This document shows positions 1 to 12,599 of a stretch of 64,000 nt of DNA, piece by piece. The position numbers and the translations under genes were made by a program. The notes under the pieces are model-generated. The model ran no database searches, was not told where the DNA came from, and was given only the letters and a program-made list of their open reading frames with translations. This DNA is from Vitis vinifera (taxonomy: Eukaryota > Streptophyta > Magnoliopsida > Vitales > Vitaceae): positions 2,681,001 through 2,745,000 of the forward strand of contig NC_081821.1 of assembly GCF_030704535.1 (NCBI RefSeq), written 5' to 3'. Position 1 is the first letter of the stretch; each line of letters opens with the position of its first letter.

Positions 1-92
1 AATAACATCTCATATGGGGCGCCCATAATGGCTTTATTTCAGCTGCATGTGAGTTGGGTTTTCATGTTTTGCATGCCCTTTTGATTTATCAG

Positions 93-584
93 GAATCTCT
101 TTCAATACAAAGGGCAGCAAAAGCAACAGCTGCAGCAGCAGAATGTAGAACAGATGGATGGATCCAATTCGATGAAGGGGAATTACAGCATAGAAGAAGC
201 TTGGTAGAAAGAAATGCCATTTGGCAGATGATGCAGTTGTCTTGTCCTTCTCCCACCACCCACCTCATAAACACGACTACTACTACAAGAACCAAAGAAG
301 CTGCAGCAGTTAGAAGAATGGACCCAAAGTTCATAAAGACTCGAGATCTGAACATCTTTATAGCTCCCTACAGATCAGAAGGTCATAATCACTTGGCCGG
401 TGTCGGCGCCGATCACTCCAATGAAGAAGAGGGTGGAGAATCCCAAACCCTTCAGCTGTTCCCCCTCCGGAGCGGCGATGGCAATGAAAACATTAATGAA
501 AAAGAGGGCGAGATATCAGTTGCTGCCATGAATACCAACCTCACTCCTCACCAGTTTTTTGAGTTCCTTCCACTGAAGAATTAA
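93..584 (+). CDS. WOX1: WUSCHEL-related homeobox protein, WOX1-type, C-terminal exon (partial)
   Basis: This is the 3' exon of a plant WOX transcription factor. WOX1-type proteins are nuclear homeodomain repressors/activators that drive lateral-organ blade outgrowth. The homeodomain is not seen and should lie left of the window. The frame holds WOX1-like blocks in order: a stretch around CRTDGWIQFDEGELQHRR, then IWQMMQLSC, then KFIKTRDLNIFIAPYR, then the WUS box TLQLFPL. It ends with FFEFLPLKN, the C-terminal motif of the WOX1 group, before TAA at 582-584. I start the exon at 93 because an acceptor (tttatcag) ends at 92; an alternative acceptor ends at 42. The in-frame ATG at 54 is unlikely to be the true start. 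WOX6 or a paralogue cannot be excluded. The call rests on family motifs recalled, not on a search. Confidence 0.8.
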   Translation, partial: ESLSIQRAAKATAAAAECRTDGWIQFDEGELQHRRSLVERNAIWQMMQLSCPSPTTHLINTTTTTRTKEAAAVRRMDPKFIKTRDLNIFIAPYRSEGHNHLAGVGADHSNEEEGGESQTLQLFPLRSGDGNENINEKEGEISVAAMNTNLTPHQFFEFLPLKN

Positions 585-2712
585 ACAAGGGGAAGTTAAC
601 CCCATGTGGGTTGCAGGCCTCCTCAGCTTACTATGTATGCAACATGATGATGGGTTGTGCTAGATTTTGTATTTTTGTTGGAAACTGAGACTGCTTTTAT
701 TGCTCTTGATGTTACATTTCATGGAAGCCATGCAATGTTAGCAAGTGGGTATGAAACAAGGTTGCCTTAAACTGCATTTGGACCATGTTGGCTTAATCAA
801 TGAACAGTAACATTAAAGAAAAATACCACAGAGGTTGTGCGTTTACAGAAACAGGCCTCCTTTCAGTAACCAGATGTGTCCTCATGCGTGTGAAATGTTG
901 AGAGAGAGAGATGAGATGGGGAGATGGGTCCTCCCCCATGAAGGGATCTGAAATAGAAGCAGATGTGAGAGTTTGATGTTGAAATAAGGGATTGAAATGG
1001 GAAATGGATGTGAAAGACTTCTGATGTTGAAGTGACTTGGAATATGGCCTTTGAGCCTTCTCTTGTTCTTCTCTTACATATTTGGAATTAAATCCAAAGA
1101 AAACAAACTTGTCACGTAAATGACAATGGAAGAATACATAAAAGAGAGCTTTCCTTGTATCCTTTCTTAGGCATCCTATATACATCCTCTGCCTATAGTT
1201 TTGAGAATTCCAACACCTTGGGGGAATTCACACTTAAAACCTCTATGCTTTTAAGTTCATCCTCGTGAGGGAATTTTTGGCACAAAAATTCATTCCCTGC
1301 AATTCATTCTTCAATATATAGTAAACTCTTTATGCATTCATGCATGAGATTATAGAATATTTTGGATGAGCTGCCAAATGGATATGGAAGACAACTGATA
1401 AAGAAAAGAGTACAAGATGGACCTTACTCACTATTAGAACTTTCTTACTCCATGACTGTGTCAGCCATTGAGGAATAACCCTAATAACAAGTAGAAGAAT
1501 ATATTCTCATTAATTAATTAAAAAGTGAAAAATATATTGATCACTTGGCATTTATGTTCTATAACTAAAGCACTATCCCTTGCTCTCCAACTATGAAAAT
1601 CTCAAAATTTATCCCATTACATATCTCCCAAATGGGTTTTAAATCAATTCATATGTTGTATATAACATGTACAAAATTTGTTGAGATGACATGAACAAAA
1701 TTAAAAATAAGTAATACAAAATTTCAACATGAAATAAGAAACATAGCTCATGAAATTTAAAAATCGGGTTACTTGATTAAAAGGATCACTGAAAACCTTA
1801 TTTTTGAAATTTAATTTTTTGTCATTTTCTTGTCTCATTTTAACAAAAATGTCCTCGTTATTTTTTTATATATAAAAATAACCTTTTATTTGAAAATTTA
1901 CATATAAATACTTGAAATAGTAAATGACATTTATGTCAAAAATTGATTACTTTTCAATATAAAAAAATATGGGAATGGTTAAATTCATAATTTGAGAATT
2001 ATTTCATCCATTTTAATCAAATATTTCTTAAAAATTTGAAACTATACATTTAATTGAAATTCTTTGTGGGGATAATTAATATATAAATTTTTTTCTCTAT
2101 TCAAGATTAACATACATGGGAATGTGATTGTAACCCAAGACGGCATTCATGAAAAAAAAATCACTTGATCATCAATTCCACGTAAAGGGAAAGCTGTCGT
2201 TCGGTCATTTACATGTTTGGATTCTATGAGTGAAGTCACCATTTTTTGAATAAAAACTTGGCTCCAAAATTTCAGTGGCATTGTGCTTTAGGTTTCTATG
2301 CATGTGTGTTGTGGATTTAGATATCAAAATGAGTGAATTTTTGCACTGAATATAGGTTTTTACTCAGCCACGCACATACATAAAGAGGTTTTTTATGCAG
2401 CTGTCGGGTTGTCTGGTCAATTATTAATGCATGTGACCTTCCTCTACTTGAATGAAAATAATTGTAGGGTGCCCCATCTGCGACCTCTATTATGTTTTTG
2501 CCTCTTTGGACTTTCAATGCCCTTTGGGACCGCGATGCTTTCTGAAAAAGTTATGAAACAAATGCATGCATGGAGGGAAAAAAACATGACTCAACAGAAT
2601 GATTGATCCAGAATTCGATTGATGAGTTTCACAATTTCAAACTTTTATGTCAACTATAACTTTGTAATCCTGAAACTTCAATTTCGTGTAAAAGTGGAAC
2701 TTTATTACCAAG
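585..2712. other. WOX 3' UTR and gene-free A/T-rich DNA
   Basis: The first 200 bases after the WOX stop are probably the 3' UTR. The rest has no convincing coding frame. The minus-strand frame at 793-1185 lacks recognisable domains or codon bias. From about 1500 the sequence is strongly A/T-rich, with no structure I can name. Confidence 0.6.
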
Positions 2713-3093
2713 ACTGTTTGGTTTCAGAAAACTCGAGGAAAAGATGGGATGGAAAGAAACTAAAAAGGGAGATGAGGTTAGGGGGGAATTTGACCGAAAG
2801 GAAAAGGAGAAGGAAGGAAAAACCAAAAGAATTTATATGTGTCAATTAATTATTTTTATATGCTTCTTTACCTTCGTTTTAATTTTTTTCTTTTCTTGTA
2901 TAAAGATTTAAATAATTTAAAAGTATATAAATTTTTAATTAATTTTAATTATATTTAATTTTTTTATATTTTTTATAACTAATAAACCTAAACATGAAAA
3001 CCATTTTTTTAAATATTTTTTTCTTTTCTTAATATTTTTGAAAAATCAAACCAAAAAGAAAAGTAGAAGAAATAAAAAAAATGAAGGAAAATA

Positions 3094-3124
<31 letters not shown>

Positions 3125-3285
3125 TGATTAAATTATTTTTATATACCATTTTAAACTCATTTCATTTATTTTAACTCTTTCTCTTTTATATTTTATTTTT
3201 TAAATATTTTTTATATTAAAACTAAACATAATAAAATTATTTTTTTTTTTCTTTTCTTTTCTTTAGAACTTTTCAGAAGCCAAAA
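2713..3285 (+). mobile_element. MITE-like repeat, family A, copy 1
   Basis: The segment opens near GACTGTTTGGTTTCAGAAAA and passes through a GA-rich block, then an A/T block containing TATAAAGATTTAAATAATTT and TTAATTAATTTTAATTATATTT. It closes with ACCAAAAAGAAAA-like and TTTCAGAAGCC sequence. The same order recurs near 8.0, 45.6, 51.9 and, inverted, 53.4 kb, so this is a dispersed repeat. An AT microsatellite at about 3094-3119 lies inside. Ends are approximate and I did not find a clean target duplication. Confidence 0.45.
3094..3119. repeat. (AT)n microsatellite
   Basis: An uninterrupted run of alternating A and T, about 26 bases long. Confidence 0.9.
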
Positions 3286-5042
3286 ATGGTCCACATATAT
3301 TTTCCCCTGCTATTTTTGTTAGCTCATAAATACTAAAACTTTTCAAAATGAAAACATGCATGTTTATATTTACTTATATTTCTCAAACTAAGCTCTTCTT
3401 TTCTTTTTACTCAAGTTTACTTGTCATGTGTTTGGACGATGGAAAGTATCAAAAGAAAATTAAGGAAAGACAAAATATAAGGGAATTCAAATCTATTCTT
3501 TGATTTACTCAGGAAATGAAATATGGTGAATATAAAATACAATGAATATTATTTAATTTGAAAATTTACATATTTTAAAATTCTTCCTTCTAGAAGAAAA
3601 AATGAGAAATAATTTTAAAAAGCATGCATGAGAAATTTATTGAATTTTATGCCTCATGGGAAATATTAAGCAATAAAAAATAAAAGGAAGAAAGAAATCC
3701 AAAATATTTGGCTTGATTTAAAATGAAAAATATGATCTAAAATAAAATTTATTTACAAATTTATATAGTTCGAATCCTTATACATAATAAAAGAAGAGAA
3801 GAAATTTGAAATAGCCATAAAAATTTATTAATTTTAAACTTCTTATTTTTCCTCCATTTTATATATATTCTCTCAAGTTTTTGAGTATGCTTGAACTAAA
3901 CAATTCACTCATTTTCTATTTTGAAAATGAGTTTTTAATGTTTTTGGTATGTCCATCATCTCAACTTTTCCGATCTTCATCTTGTCTCTACACGTCAATG
4001 AGATCGTGGAACTCAAAATATTCACTCAAAGTTAGTGATGGATTGACTCGATACCATTATGAACTCTCATTCAATAAATCTTCACAACTTTAAAATATAT
4101 CTACATAATTAAGAGAAACACCCCACATAAATAATATAAAAAAATTCTTTATTGTAATATATAAGAAAATTAGCTTGTACAAAATAATTATATAAAGTAA
4201 AAAACCAATGTGATAATTATTTTTTGTAAGAATATAATGTTAAATTACTAGCATTTAAATTTTTTTTTACGGTTGTGATCATTTTTATTTTAAATATTTG
4301 AAAATAGATTAAATTACATTTTTGTCCAATTATTAGTTTCTAATGTCTTATCATAATTATGTAGGATAAAAACACACATAGTAATTGTTTTTTAGGTCTA
4401 AGGCATCTAATTATCAATTTCCATATTTTTAAGTACTTAAAACCAAATAGACTTAACACTACAACATTTAAATAGAATCAAAAAAACATTCAGACTTAGG
4501 ATTCAGCTCCAGTCAGATTTAAATTAAACTTAACACTACTAAGATTTCAGTAGAAAAAGGCAAACAGCACCTAAAAAAGAAGATCTTTAACAACTTGATT
4601 GATCAGTGAATATATTCCATGAAAACTAGGAGATACATAATATGGAATAATAATTAATTAATTAACAGTTGACTTACTTAATCTGCAATCAATATTGGAA
4701 GTACTACTTTTTATAGTAAGTATTAAGTACCACGATTATGATAATCAGAAAGCTCCCACTACCATTCAATCTTCATTCTGCAATGGAGTTGAAGAAATCA
4801 AAAATAGTACTTTCACTGAATGTACATCCCAAATATCCTCACTGTAAACCAATCACTTAACTATTCAATGTAAGATGAATTTGTGAAAATCCCAAGAAAT
4901 AATAGTCATTAACTTTTTCCCCTGACCAAGATAAAACGAAAAAGCTTTTCAATATAGGGTTGTATATTAGTTTATTACATCTGAGGAAGCAGGGGGTACA
5001 TTTCAAAGTGTGAAGAAAAGGACATGCAGGCATGAGTGCAGA
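3286..5042. other. Gene-free A/T-rich DNA
   Basis: Only short A/T-driven frames occur here and none has a recognisable domain. I see nothing else to annotate. Confidence 0.6.
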
Positions 5043-5085
5043 AGAGAGAGAGAGAGAGAGACGAGAAGAAGAAGAAGAAGAAGAG
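5043..5085. repeat. (GA)n / (GAA)n compound microsatellite
   Basis: About 19 bases of GA repeat, a short break (ACG), then about 22 bases of GAA repeat. Such purine tracts are common in plant 5' UTRs. The following 600 bases (to about 5650) are pyrimidine-rich and less A/T-rich than their surroundings but hold no recognised protein. Confidence 0.85.
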
Positions 5086-7592
5086 AGACAGAAGGGAAGT
5101 GAAGGACGAAGCCGACTTACCTTTTCAAGGGTGCAATCAATGCTTAACATTGAGAAACCCTAGGCTTTGATTCTCACAAGATCACTGTCGGGTGGCTTAC
5201 CGATCTGGTCACCTGTTCTCTTCTCTTCTTCTCTTCTCTTGAATCCATGCATGACATATATGTATATATATATATATATAAGGGCTGATAAGATAATGCC
5301 TTTTCTTCTGCTATCTTTGCTTGCTTACATATGCATGTTCTCAAGAGTAAAGAGCTCTGCCTTTCTTCTTTCTTCTTTCCTTCTCTGTCTTTCATGCCAC
5401 TTGTTCCACCTGTCTATGCATTGAGATTAACACAAGGAATCCTCATCCTCTCCACCTGTGAAGTGGATAACGAGACTTCTGCAACAGGTAAGCTCACAGT
5501 CATCCACCTTATGCCCATCTTGTACCACTCTCCCTCATTCCACCACCTTATGGGCCCTTGGACTACACTGATCCCCATCATAAACAAACCAAAGAAAAAA
5601 AAAATTCTATATATATTGAACTTGGGTTTTCCAACACCCAATTGAATAATTCAATCCAACCATTAAATAAATAATAATCATGTTAAAAATATAAACTTAA
5701 GGGTTTAATATACTTTACCCCCTTAACCTATCCCGTGTTTTGCACATTACCCCTTTAGGTTTAAAATTAAACACATTACACTCTAAGTTTCTTAAATTGC
5801 AACACTTTGTCTTTTTCGTTAGACGGTGTTAGTTTAAGTAGATGGACATGTCATGTATAATGCATGTAACTGACTAATAAATGATAGATTTGTAAATTTA
5901 TAAACCTAAGAAGTCGTTCACCCTCCCTCGGTCTTTGTCTTCATTTTAGCTTGTAACATATTGCACCCTTAATCTCATTTGGTTGTTAAGAAAATGTAAA
6001 AACAAAACAAATCAAAATTCTTAAATTATAATATCCATCGATCTTACTACAATTAGTTAACATAATTGAGTAGAAATTTCAATTTTCTTATAGAAACTAG
6101 ATCAGAAAAAACTCATAACAACCCAAAATTCCAATCTCCTTTATTTTCCTTCACTTTCTCAGCAACCAAACAACAAGAACATGTAAAGTCAAACCACCCA
6201 AATCCCACCTTTCACCATCCTAAGCAAAAACAAAAATTGTGTAAAAGATAAAATGAAGGATGGCTTGTAAGGTGGAGAGGCCCTTCCATATGCTTCTTTG
6301 AATCAGAAAACAAAATATATAAATGTTAATTGTTAAATCATGAATTAATCGTTAATCAGAAAATAAAAATAAAAAATTGACACCTCAAATGACACGCGGG
6401 TACAGAAAGATCAATGAGGTCAACGAAGAAGTGAAGAAGTAGAACCCTACTAGTCATTATTGGAAAAGGACAAAACATGATACCATGTCACTTCCCCCCT
6501 GGAAAACAACATCGTCTCTTTTATGGTCTTTTATGATAATAATTTATTAATAATAATAAATTTTTATTATTATTTATGGTGTTCAACTTCATAAATATAA
6601 CAAAACTATCCTTCCTTCCATGGTTCAAACATTTATTTATTCCGCTATTTAGTATGTTAAAAAATATATTTGCAAAATCCTTTTACTAAAGATAATGATA
6701 ACTATAATGTTTTTAAAAAAAAATAATTCATTAAAAATATGTATTTAAAGAGAAAAATGATTTCTCCGACCTTTTTTTCTCAATTTTTTTTTAATAATTT
6801 TTTCTTAAACTCTGTTTTGGACATTTAAAGAGAGCATTAACTTAGAAGCCTAAAAGAAAGCAGGAATGTAAAAAGGAAAAAAAAAAAAACTTTTTTTAAA
6901 AAAAAATTATTAAATTTATACTTATATTTAAATTCTTTATTTTTAAATTTTCTTCTTATTGTTTTTGTCATATTTTCTCTTGTAACATGCAAAACAGTCC
7001 AAATATATTTATGTAGGAGAGAAGGAAGTTAAAAGGTAGATAGAGAATAAATGAGAAATTGCATTAAATATAGAGTAGAAAAGTGAATTGGAAGGATGTG
7101 ATTGGCATATACATAGAAAACAATGGAATGAGGAATGAGGGGGGGAATGAAGAAGAATGAGGGGGAATGGCGGCAATGAATTTGATGGGGAAGGAAAAGG
7201 GCCTTCTGAGGCCTGCAACCAGAATTGACAATACCTGAGTGTGTAAGACATATGAAGACAGTGAGGACACCCAGAAGTTTCCCTCCCCTTTATTATTATG
7301 ACCTCATCATGTTATTTCCCTACTACCCACAAAAAAAAAACCCCCAGATAAAAACAACACTAAACAACAAAAAACTTGCATTAAAAGCTGCCCATGTGAC
7401 TCACTTTCCATCCTTTTTAAAAAAAATTTTGACATGCATTTTCATCCCAAGTTTCACTGTTTCCCATTTTCCAATTAATGCATTTACTAGACCTCCCTCT
7501 CTATGTATAAGTTCTTTGCTCCATGCTTCCAACTTTTAATCAAAGCCCCCCCAAACTCCCCTGGCCTGAGGTTGGATTCTTAATACGTATAT

Positions 7593-7623
<31 letters not shown>

Positions 7624-8014
7624 TTAGAACTTTCTTGACTATATGAGTAGTGAGTACTATTAATTGATTGTCACTTTTCCCGTAGGACGACCAGAAATGT
7701 ATGAAAAAGAGCAAATGTGTCACTTCTGCATAGCAATTTCTTTGGCCATTTCTTCAAACTAAGAAGACTTTGCGTTGGAGTGTCCCAAAAGTCAATGTGA
7801 GCAGAAAGAAAATCCAATAATTCTAGAGAGGTACCATACCAACTCCACTCATTGATCGTACTATATGCTCTAGTTATTAATATTTCACTCAATTTTTTAT
7901 TTATTTTTTCATTTCCTTGTCATATTATTTATATCTACTCGTATTCTTTGTATCATGATAAAACCATTTACCCAACTGCAATAATTCACCCCTGAAAATT
8001 GTTCTTTTTTTTAA
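5086..8014. other. Gene-free DNA with a pyrimidine-rich island
   Basis: Bases 5160-5650 are C/T-rich with an internal (TA)n run near 5263. Frames on both strands are short and without domains. Bases 7000-7560 again have higher GC and could be an untranslated or regulatory transcript region, but nothing coding is recognisable. A (GA)n run lies at 7596-7623. Confidence 0.5.
7596..7623. repeat. (GA)n microsatellite
   Basis: An uninterrupted GA dinucleotide repeat of about 28 bases. Confidence 0.9.
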
Positions 8015-8290
8015 TGTTATGTTTGGAAAATGGGAACAAAGGAAATTAAGAGGAAAAGTAAGAAGAAAACAATAAAGAGCATAATTAAGAGATTTAAAGT
8101 TAATAAATTCTTTGTATATGTTATTTTAAATTTATTTTATTTATTTTAATTCTTATACATAAAGATTAAATCATTTGAAAATACATAAATTTTATTTATT
8201 GTTAATTATATTTGATTTTCTTTTATTTCATAGTAAAATCAAGAAAATTATTTTTCTTTTAATATTTTTTTTCCCTTTCCTTAATAGTTA
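8015..8290 (+). mobile_element. MITE-like repeat, family A, copy 2
   Basis: The segment begins near ATGTTTGGAAAATGGGAAC and continues with GGAAATTAAGAGGAAAAGTAAG. It then carries the shared middle, with TTAATAAATTCTTTGTATAT and TTTTAAATTTATTTTATTTA, and ends in a T-rich block with CCCTTTCC. It parallels the copies near 2.7, 45.6 and 51.9 kb. Ends are approximate. Confidence 0.4.
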
Positions 8291-11200
8291 TATAGACCCA
8301 AAGAAAACGCAAATGCTACATTTAGATGGTTTTATGAGATTCACACGCTTCTTTCAGTGGGCATGTCCCATTCGAGGGAGGCCTAAGTTTGTAGACAACC
8401 CACTAAGCTGCAAATTTGGATTGGGCCGTCCCAGGGCCCTATTTGCTTTAATTAATTCTTTTGGCAGTTACCATTGGGCTGAAAAGACGGAGCCCAAAAA
8501 TATTGGGTCTAAACTGGAAAGTCCAAGAAGGCCTGGTTTGAAGTATTACGGGTATTGAAAGTAATATTATTTTAGAGAAAACCGATTAAAGGTATCGAGT
8601 CTCAAAGCATTTGGGATACTATTAACCTAATATTGTGGGTGGGAGTAGACGTAGCTCCACATGACTGCCATCCAATAGAATTATGCACTCTCCATATCTT
8701 TCAATTATTTAAGATTTATTTGGTAATTATTTGCAAAAATATTTTTTTATAATTTACAAAATCTATTTAGAAATCTAAAATATTTTTAACTTATTTTTTT
8801 AAATATATTTTAAATATAATTTTTATACCTAGTGTCTTATTTTTAATAATTCTATATATTTGTAAAATTATTTTTTAAATCTGTCTTCAAAAATAAATGA
8901 AAACAATTAAAAGATGTTCTCTAAAAAGACATTATTTTCTATTCTTGATATTACCAAACAAGTCCTTAATTTTGGGCTCATTGGTTTCAAGTTTTTCGGA
9001 CAATAAATATAAAATTGTACATGTTGTTGAACTTTTCTACCTTAAATAAAAAAGGTGGGTTGGGGAAATTAACCAAAATTTATCAATAATGTTAGCTTTT
9101 TTTTTTTTGAAAAATAATAATTAAATTTGCAACATAAAATAACATATCTTAAAAAAATTAGGAATAATGATAGCATCTTCATAATTTTTTTATATTTATT
9201 TTTGTATTAGGTGGGAAAATATGAAAGCAACTTCTTGTAATGTGATTGGAAAAGAATTAATTATAAAATAATATAAAATATTTTACATTTCTCTCAACGT
9301 TTTGACAGTAACATTAGAACAACTTCCATCCCTATCCTCAAGGAAAACAAGCAGATTTTTTTGTTTAATATATGATTGAATATAAATTCTGAACCTGTTT
9401 CTATAGTCAAAGTGGGTCTACTTGCACCCAAACAAAAGAATTAAAAATATATATTATTTTTTTGAAAAATATAATAAAAATAACATAATAAAACTCAACT
9501 TGTAGACGCTCCTCAGTTCTTAAAAATGCATTTCCACACGTTAATTAAAAAAATTATAAAATAAAAACTCAAATTTATAAAATTCGAACTTCATATATTT
9601 ATCTAAAAATAATTAGATTTTTATAGATTTTTTAATTAAAGATATTCTCTTTAAACATTCTAGTATTACCTTTTAATAATATAAATATTATTCTTTGGTG
9701 TCTCATATATGTTAAAATTATTTAGTATATGATTATATTTATCACATGATGCATTAAAAATTAAATTTATTTTCGTAAAAACTCATTCCCATTCATATAG
9801 ATAATGTCTGTTTTAAATCCAAAAGGTCCTCGTAGTTTTAAAACATGTTTACACTATTAAGATAAATTCATACTTAGATAATACCAAAAACTATAAGAAT
9901 TATGCTTTTTATAAGAGAATTTTTAAAAGGAAGACATGCTGTAATGTTGTGTGTAGGGATGGGCAGAAAGAGGATGACACTTTCTTTTTACAGCTCAAAT
10001 CCATTAAGGTTGAGGGGCAAGTGACAAATAGTTCAATAGCATAAGATCCTAAAGTCCATTAGAAGACAAGAATTCCAAGGGAATCTCATTGGGGTTGGGT
10101 CTTCTAAATGGGTCACAGCAGAGACTGGACTAAAATAATTTCATGACGTCTTGTTAACATGTTACCCTCGATATCTATATGGAGCCCCCCCAATATATAA
10201 ATTTTCAATCATCCAATTATTATATTCGTATGGGCCATATATTCATGGACAATAATATTTTATGTAACAAATAAATGGGTTTATACTTAGATTCTTTGAG
10301 GAGAGTAAATTATATGGTAAAGTGTCCTTATTCGAGGGTAAGCGGAACCTTTGGTCTCTTCTCCAAAATAAAACACTTTCATTTCTCCTAAAAAAAAAAA
10401 AAAAACATGTTTGGAGACTAGAAAATCGAAAACAAATTATGATTTTAAAATCATAGTGTTTTTAAAAAATGTTTTCTAATTATTTTTGCTTGTTTTTTTA
10501 GAAATGTTTTTTTTAAATAAGTGTATAAATATAAAGAGTTATTAAAAATAAAATATTACATATAAAAGTTACTTTTTAAAATATAAAAATAAATAAATTA
10601 AAAATATTTAAGATTCTCAAATAAATATTTATTTTATAAAATATCATATATTAGTTTTTAAAAACTATTATTGAATAATGTCTTAAAAGCTAAAAAATTT
10701 AGCTTTTTAAATGGTGACGATTGAGACCTATTTATAGAAAATTTTGGAACAAAGGTAAATTATATAGGTGTGTCAATTAAATGAAATTATATATATATAT
10801 ATATATCAGATTGGGGTACTTTATTAAGGAATTAGCATCCACGATTAATTGTACATAGCCTCTCTGAGTTGTGTTTAGATATAGAATGGATATGCCATAA
10901 GTAGTTGCCTCTTATACTACCAATTGTGTGGACGACTTATCTCCCTTTCATTTTGGCTCTACTTCATGCAATATTTAACAAGACAGTACACGTAAGACGA
11001 TATGTCAAATCAATAAAAAAGGTGGTCCTAATATAAATGAAATCTTTTTTTTTTTTTGTGGAAAATACTTGAAATATACAAGACATAAGATTACCTATCG
11101 AACTTCTTAAAAGAAAACCGCTACAAAAGTCAATCCATTGAAAGATGAAGACAATGCTAAATACAAATGCAAATCGATTGGATTCTCCCTTTTGTTAGGG

Positions 11201-11913
11201 GGTGATGTTTCCAAAATTTTTCGAATATAAATCACCAAGGGATCTCCTTTCACTCAATTGATCAAAATGAGCTTAGTAATGTTTAAGTTAGTTTTGCCTT
11301 AGCAAGTTTTCAACTCTACCCATGAAACTAAAACCCTTATGTCATCTAATTAAGCTCCCAAAGTTGTGCTCCCCTCTAGACAATAAAATACACTTTACAA
11401 ATGCAATATAGGCGACATTCAACATAATGATACCAAATTCAAGCAACTCCCTCTAGCACGAAGGTGGAGACATGTGTTTGAAAGGACCTTTTAATGGTGC
11501 GAGACTGACCAAGTAAAAATTGAGAAGACGGGAAAGTGAACTCTGTTCACTCAACTTAGCACATTAGGAATAACCTCTACTTTTATTCAGTCTTAAGTAG
11601 ATGTTTTTACCCAGGGAGGGAAGGAGACTTCCTTGACATCCGCTAAATTAGAGCATCTTATTCCTATGAACTCAAAACTTTAACTATCGGACAAAATAAA
11701 TATTTGAAAATTTTGTTTTATTTAGAAAAATAAGAATAGTTTTTTAATATATTTTAGCATTAACGGGCAGTATTAAAAGCACTTAATTTGGTAAATGCTT
11801 TCTAATATTCAGCTAAGATGATAAAAATGAAAATGAATACCATTTTTATATTTTTGAATAAGCTTCAAGAGACTGTTGGTATTTCACTCATCTTGCTGCT
11901 ATCCACCATTATT
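8291..11913. other. Gene-free A/T-rich DNA; possible old LINE tail near 11.05-11.35 kb
   Basis: No coding frame with a recognisable domain. Bases 8340-8560 have higher GC but no domain. Read on the minus strand, 11350 to about 11045 ends in a 3' tail (TATTTCAAGTATTTTCCACA followed by A-rich sequence) that resembles the 3' end of a decayed non-LTR element; this is weak. Bases 10430-10700 carry inverted TTTTTAAAAA-type A/T repeats common in this window. Confidence 0.45.
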
Positions 11914-11918
11914 GTTCT

Positions 11919-12558
11919 TGTAACGCCCAGGCATTTTCTTTTAAGGGTAATTTAGGAAATTGTTATTAATAATTTAATTAATTGATTAATTAATTTAATA
12001 AAGTGGAAGAGGGGTAAAAGTGTAATTTTACGAATAAATACCCTAGGTATAAATTAGAAATGTTATTCTTTCCCTTCTTTTCTGAATAGAGTTCCTGTTC
12101 GCAGAATTCCAGAGAACATAAGGTTGGAGTCAGATTTCAGGGTTGAAGAACAGATCTCTATAGGTAAGATTCTAACCCCTAGTTTAATATTTTAGATTCA
12201 TTGATTAATTTCAAACGCATTAGATATATTTTTTTGGAAAACCCCAAATCTAGATTAGGGTTAGATTATTTTTTTAATTCGTTTTAATATCAAATAGTGA
12301 AAATTTAATATTTTGATTTTAGTATTGGAATTTGGGAGATCTTAAGTTTTATTAAATAAAAAAATAAAAAAAAAAAATTGCTTGGAATATTTCGATTTTA
12401 GGTTAGGGTTAAAAAAAAAAAGAAAAAAAAAGAAAAAAAAAAAGAAAAAAAAAAAGAGAACGCGTGTGCACAGCACTGGAAGGAAGGAAGGAAGAAAATA
12501 AATAAAATAAAATAAAATAAAATGGGGGGCGTACGTGTACCGGAAGCAAATGGAAGCC

Positions 12559-12599
<41 letters not shown>

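Noticed and set aside
793..1185. 130-residue minus-strand frame
   Set aside because: No domain, no supporting splice or promoter context; likely chance.
3760..3780. tRNA-like GTTCGAATCC
   Set aside because: Matches a T-loop, but no acceptor stem, D-arm or anticodon arm can be built around it.
5043..5650. microRNA precursor or lncRNA
   Set aside because: I compared by eye with common conserved plant miRNAs and found no match, and no clear hairpin.
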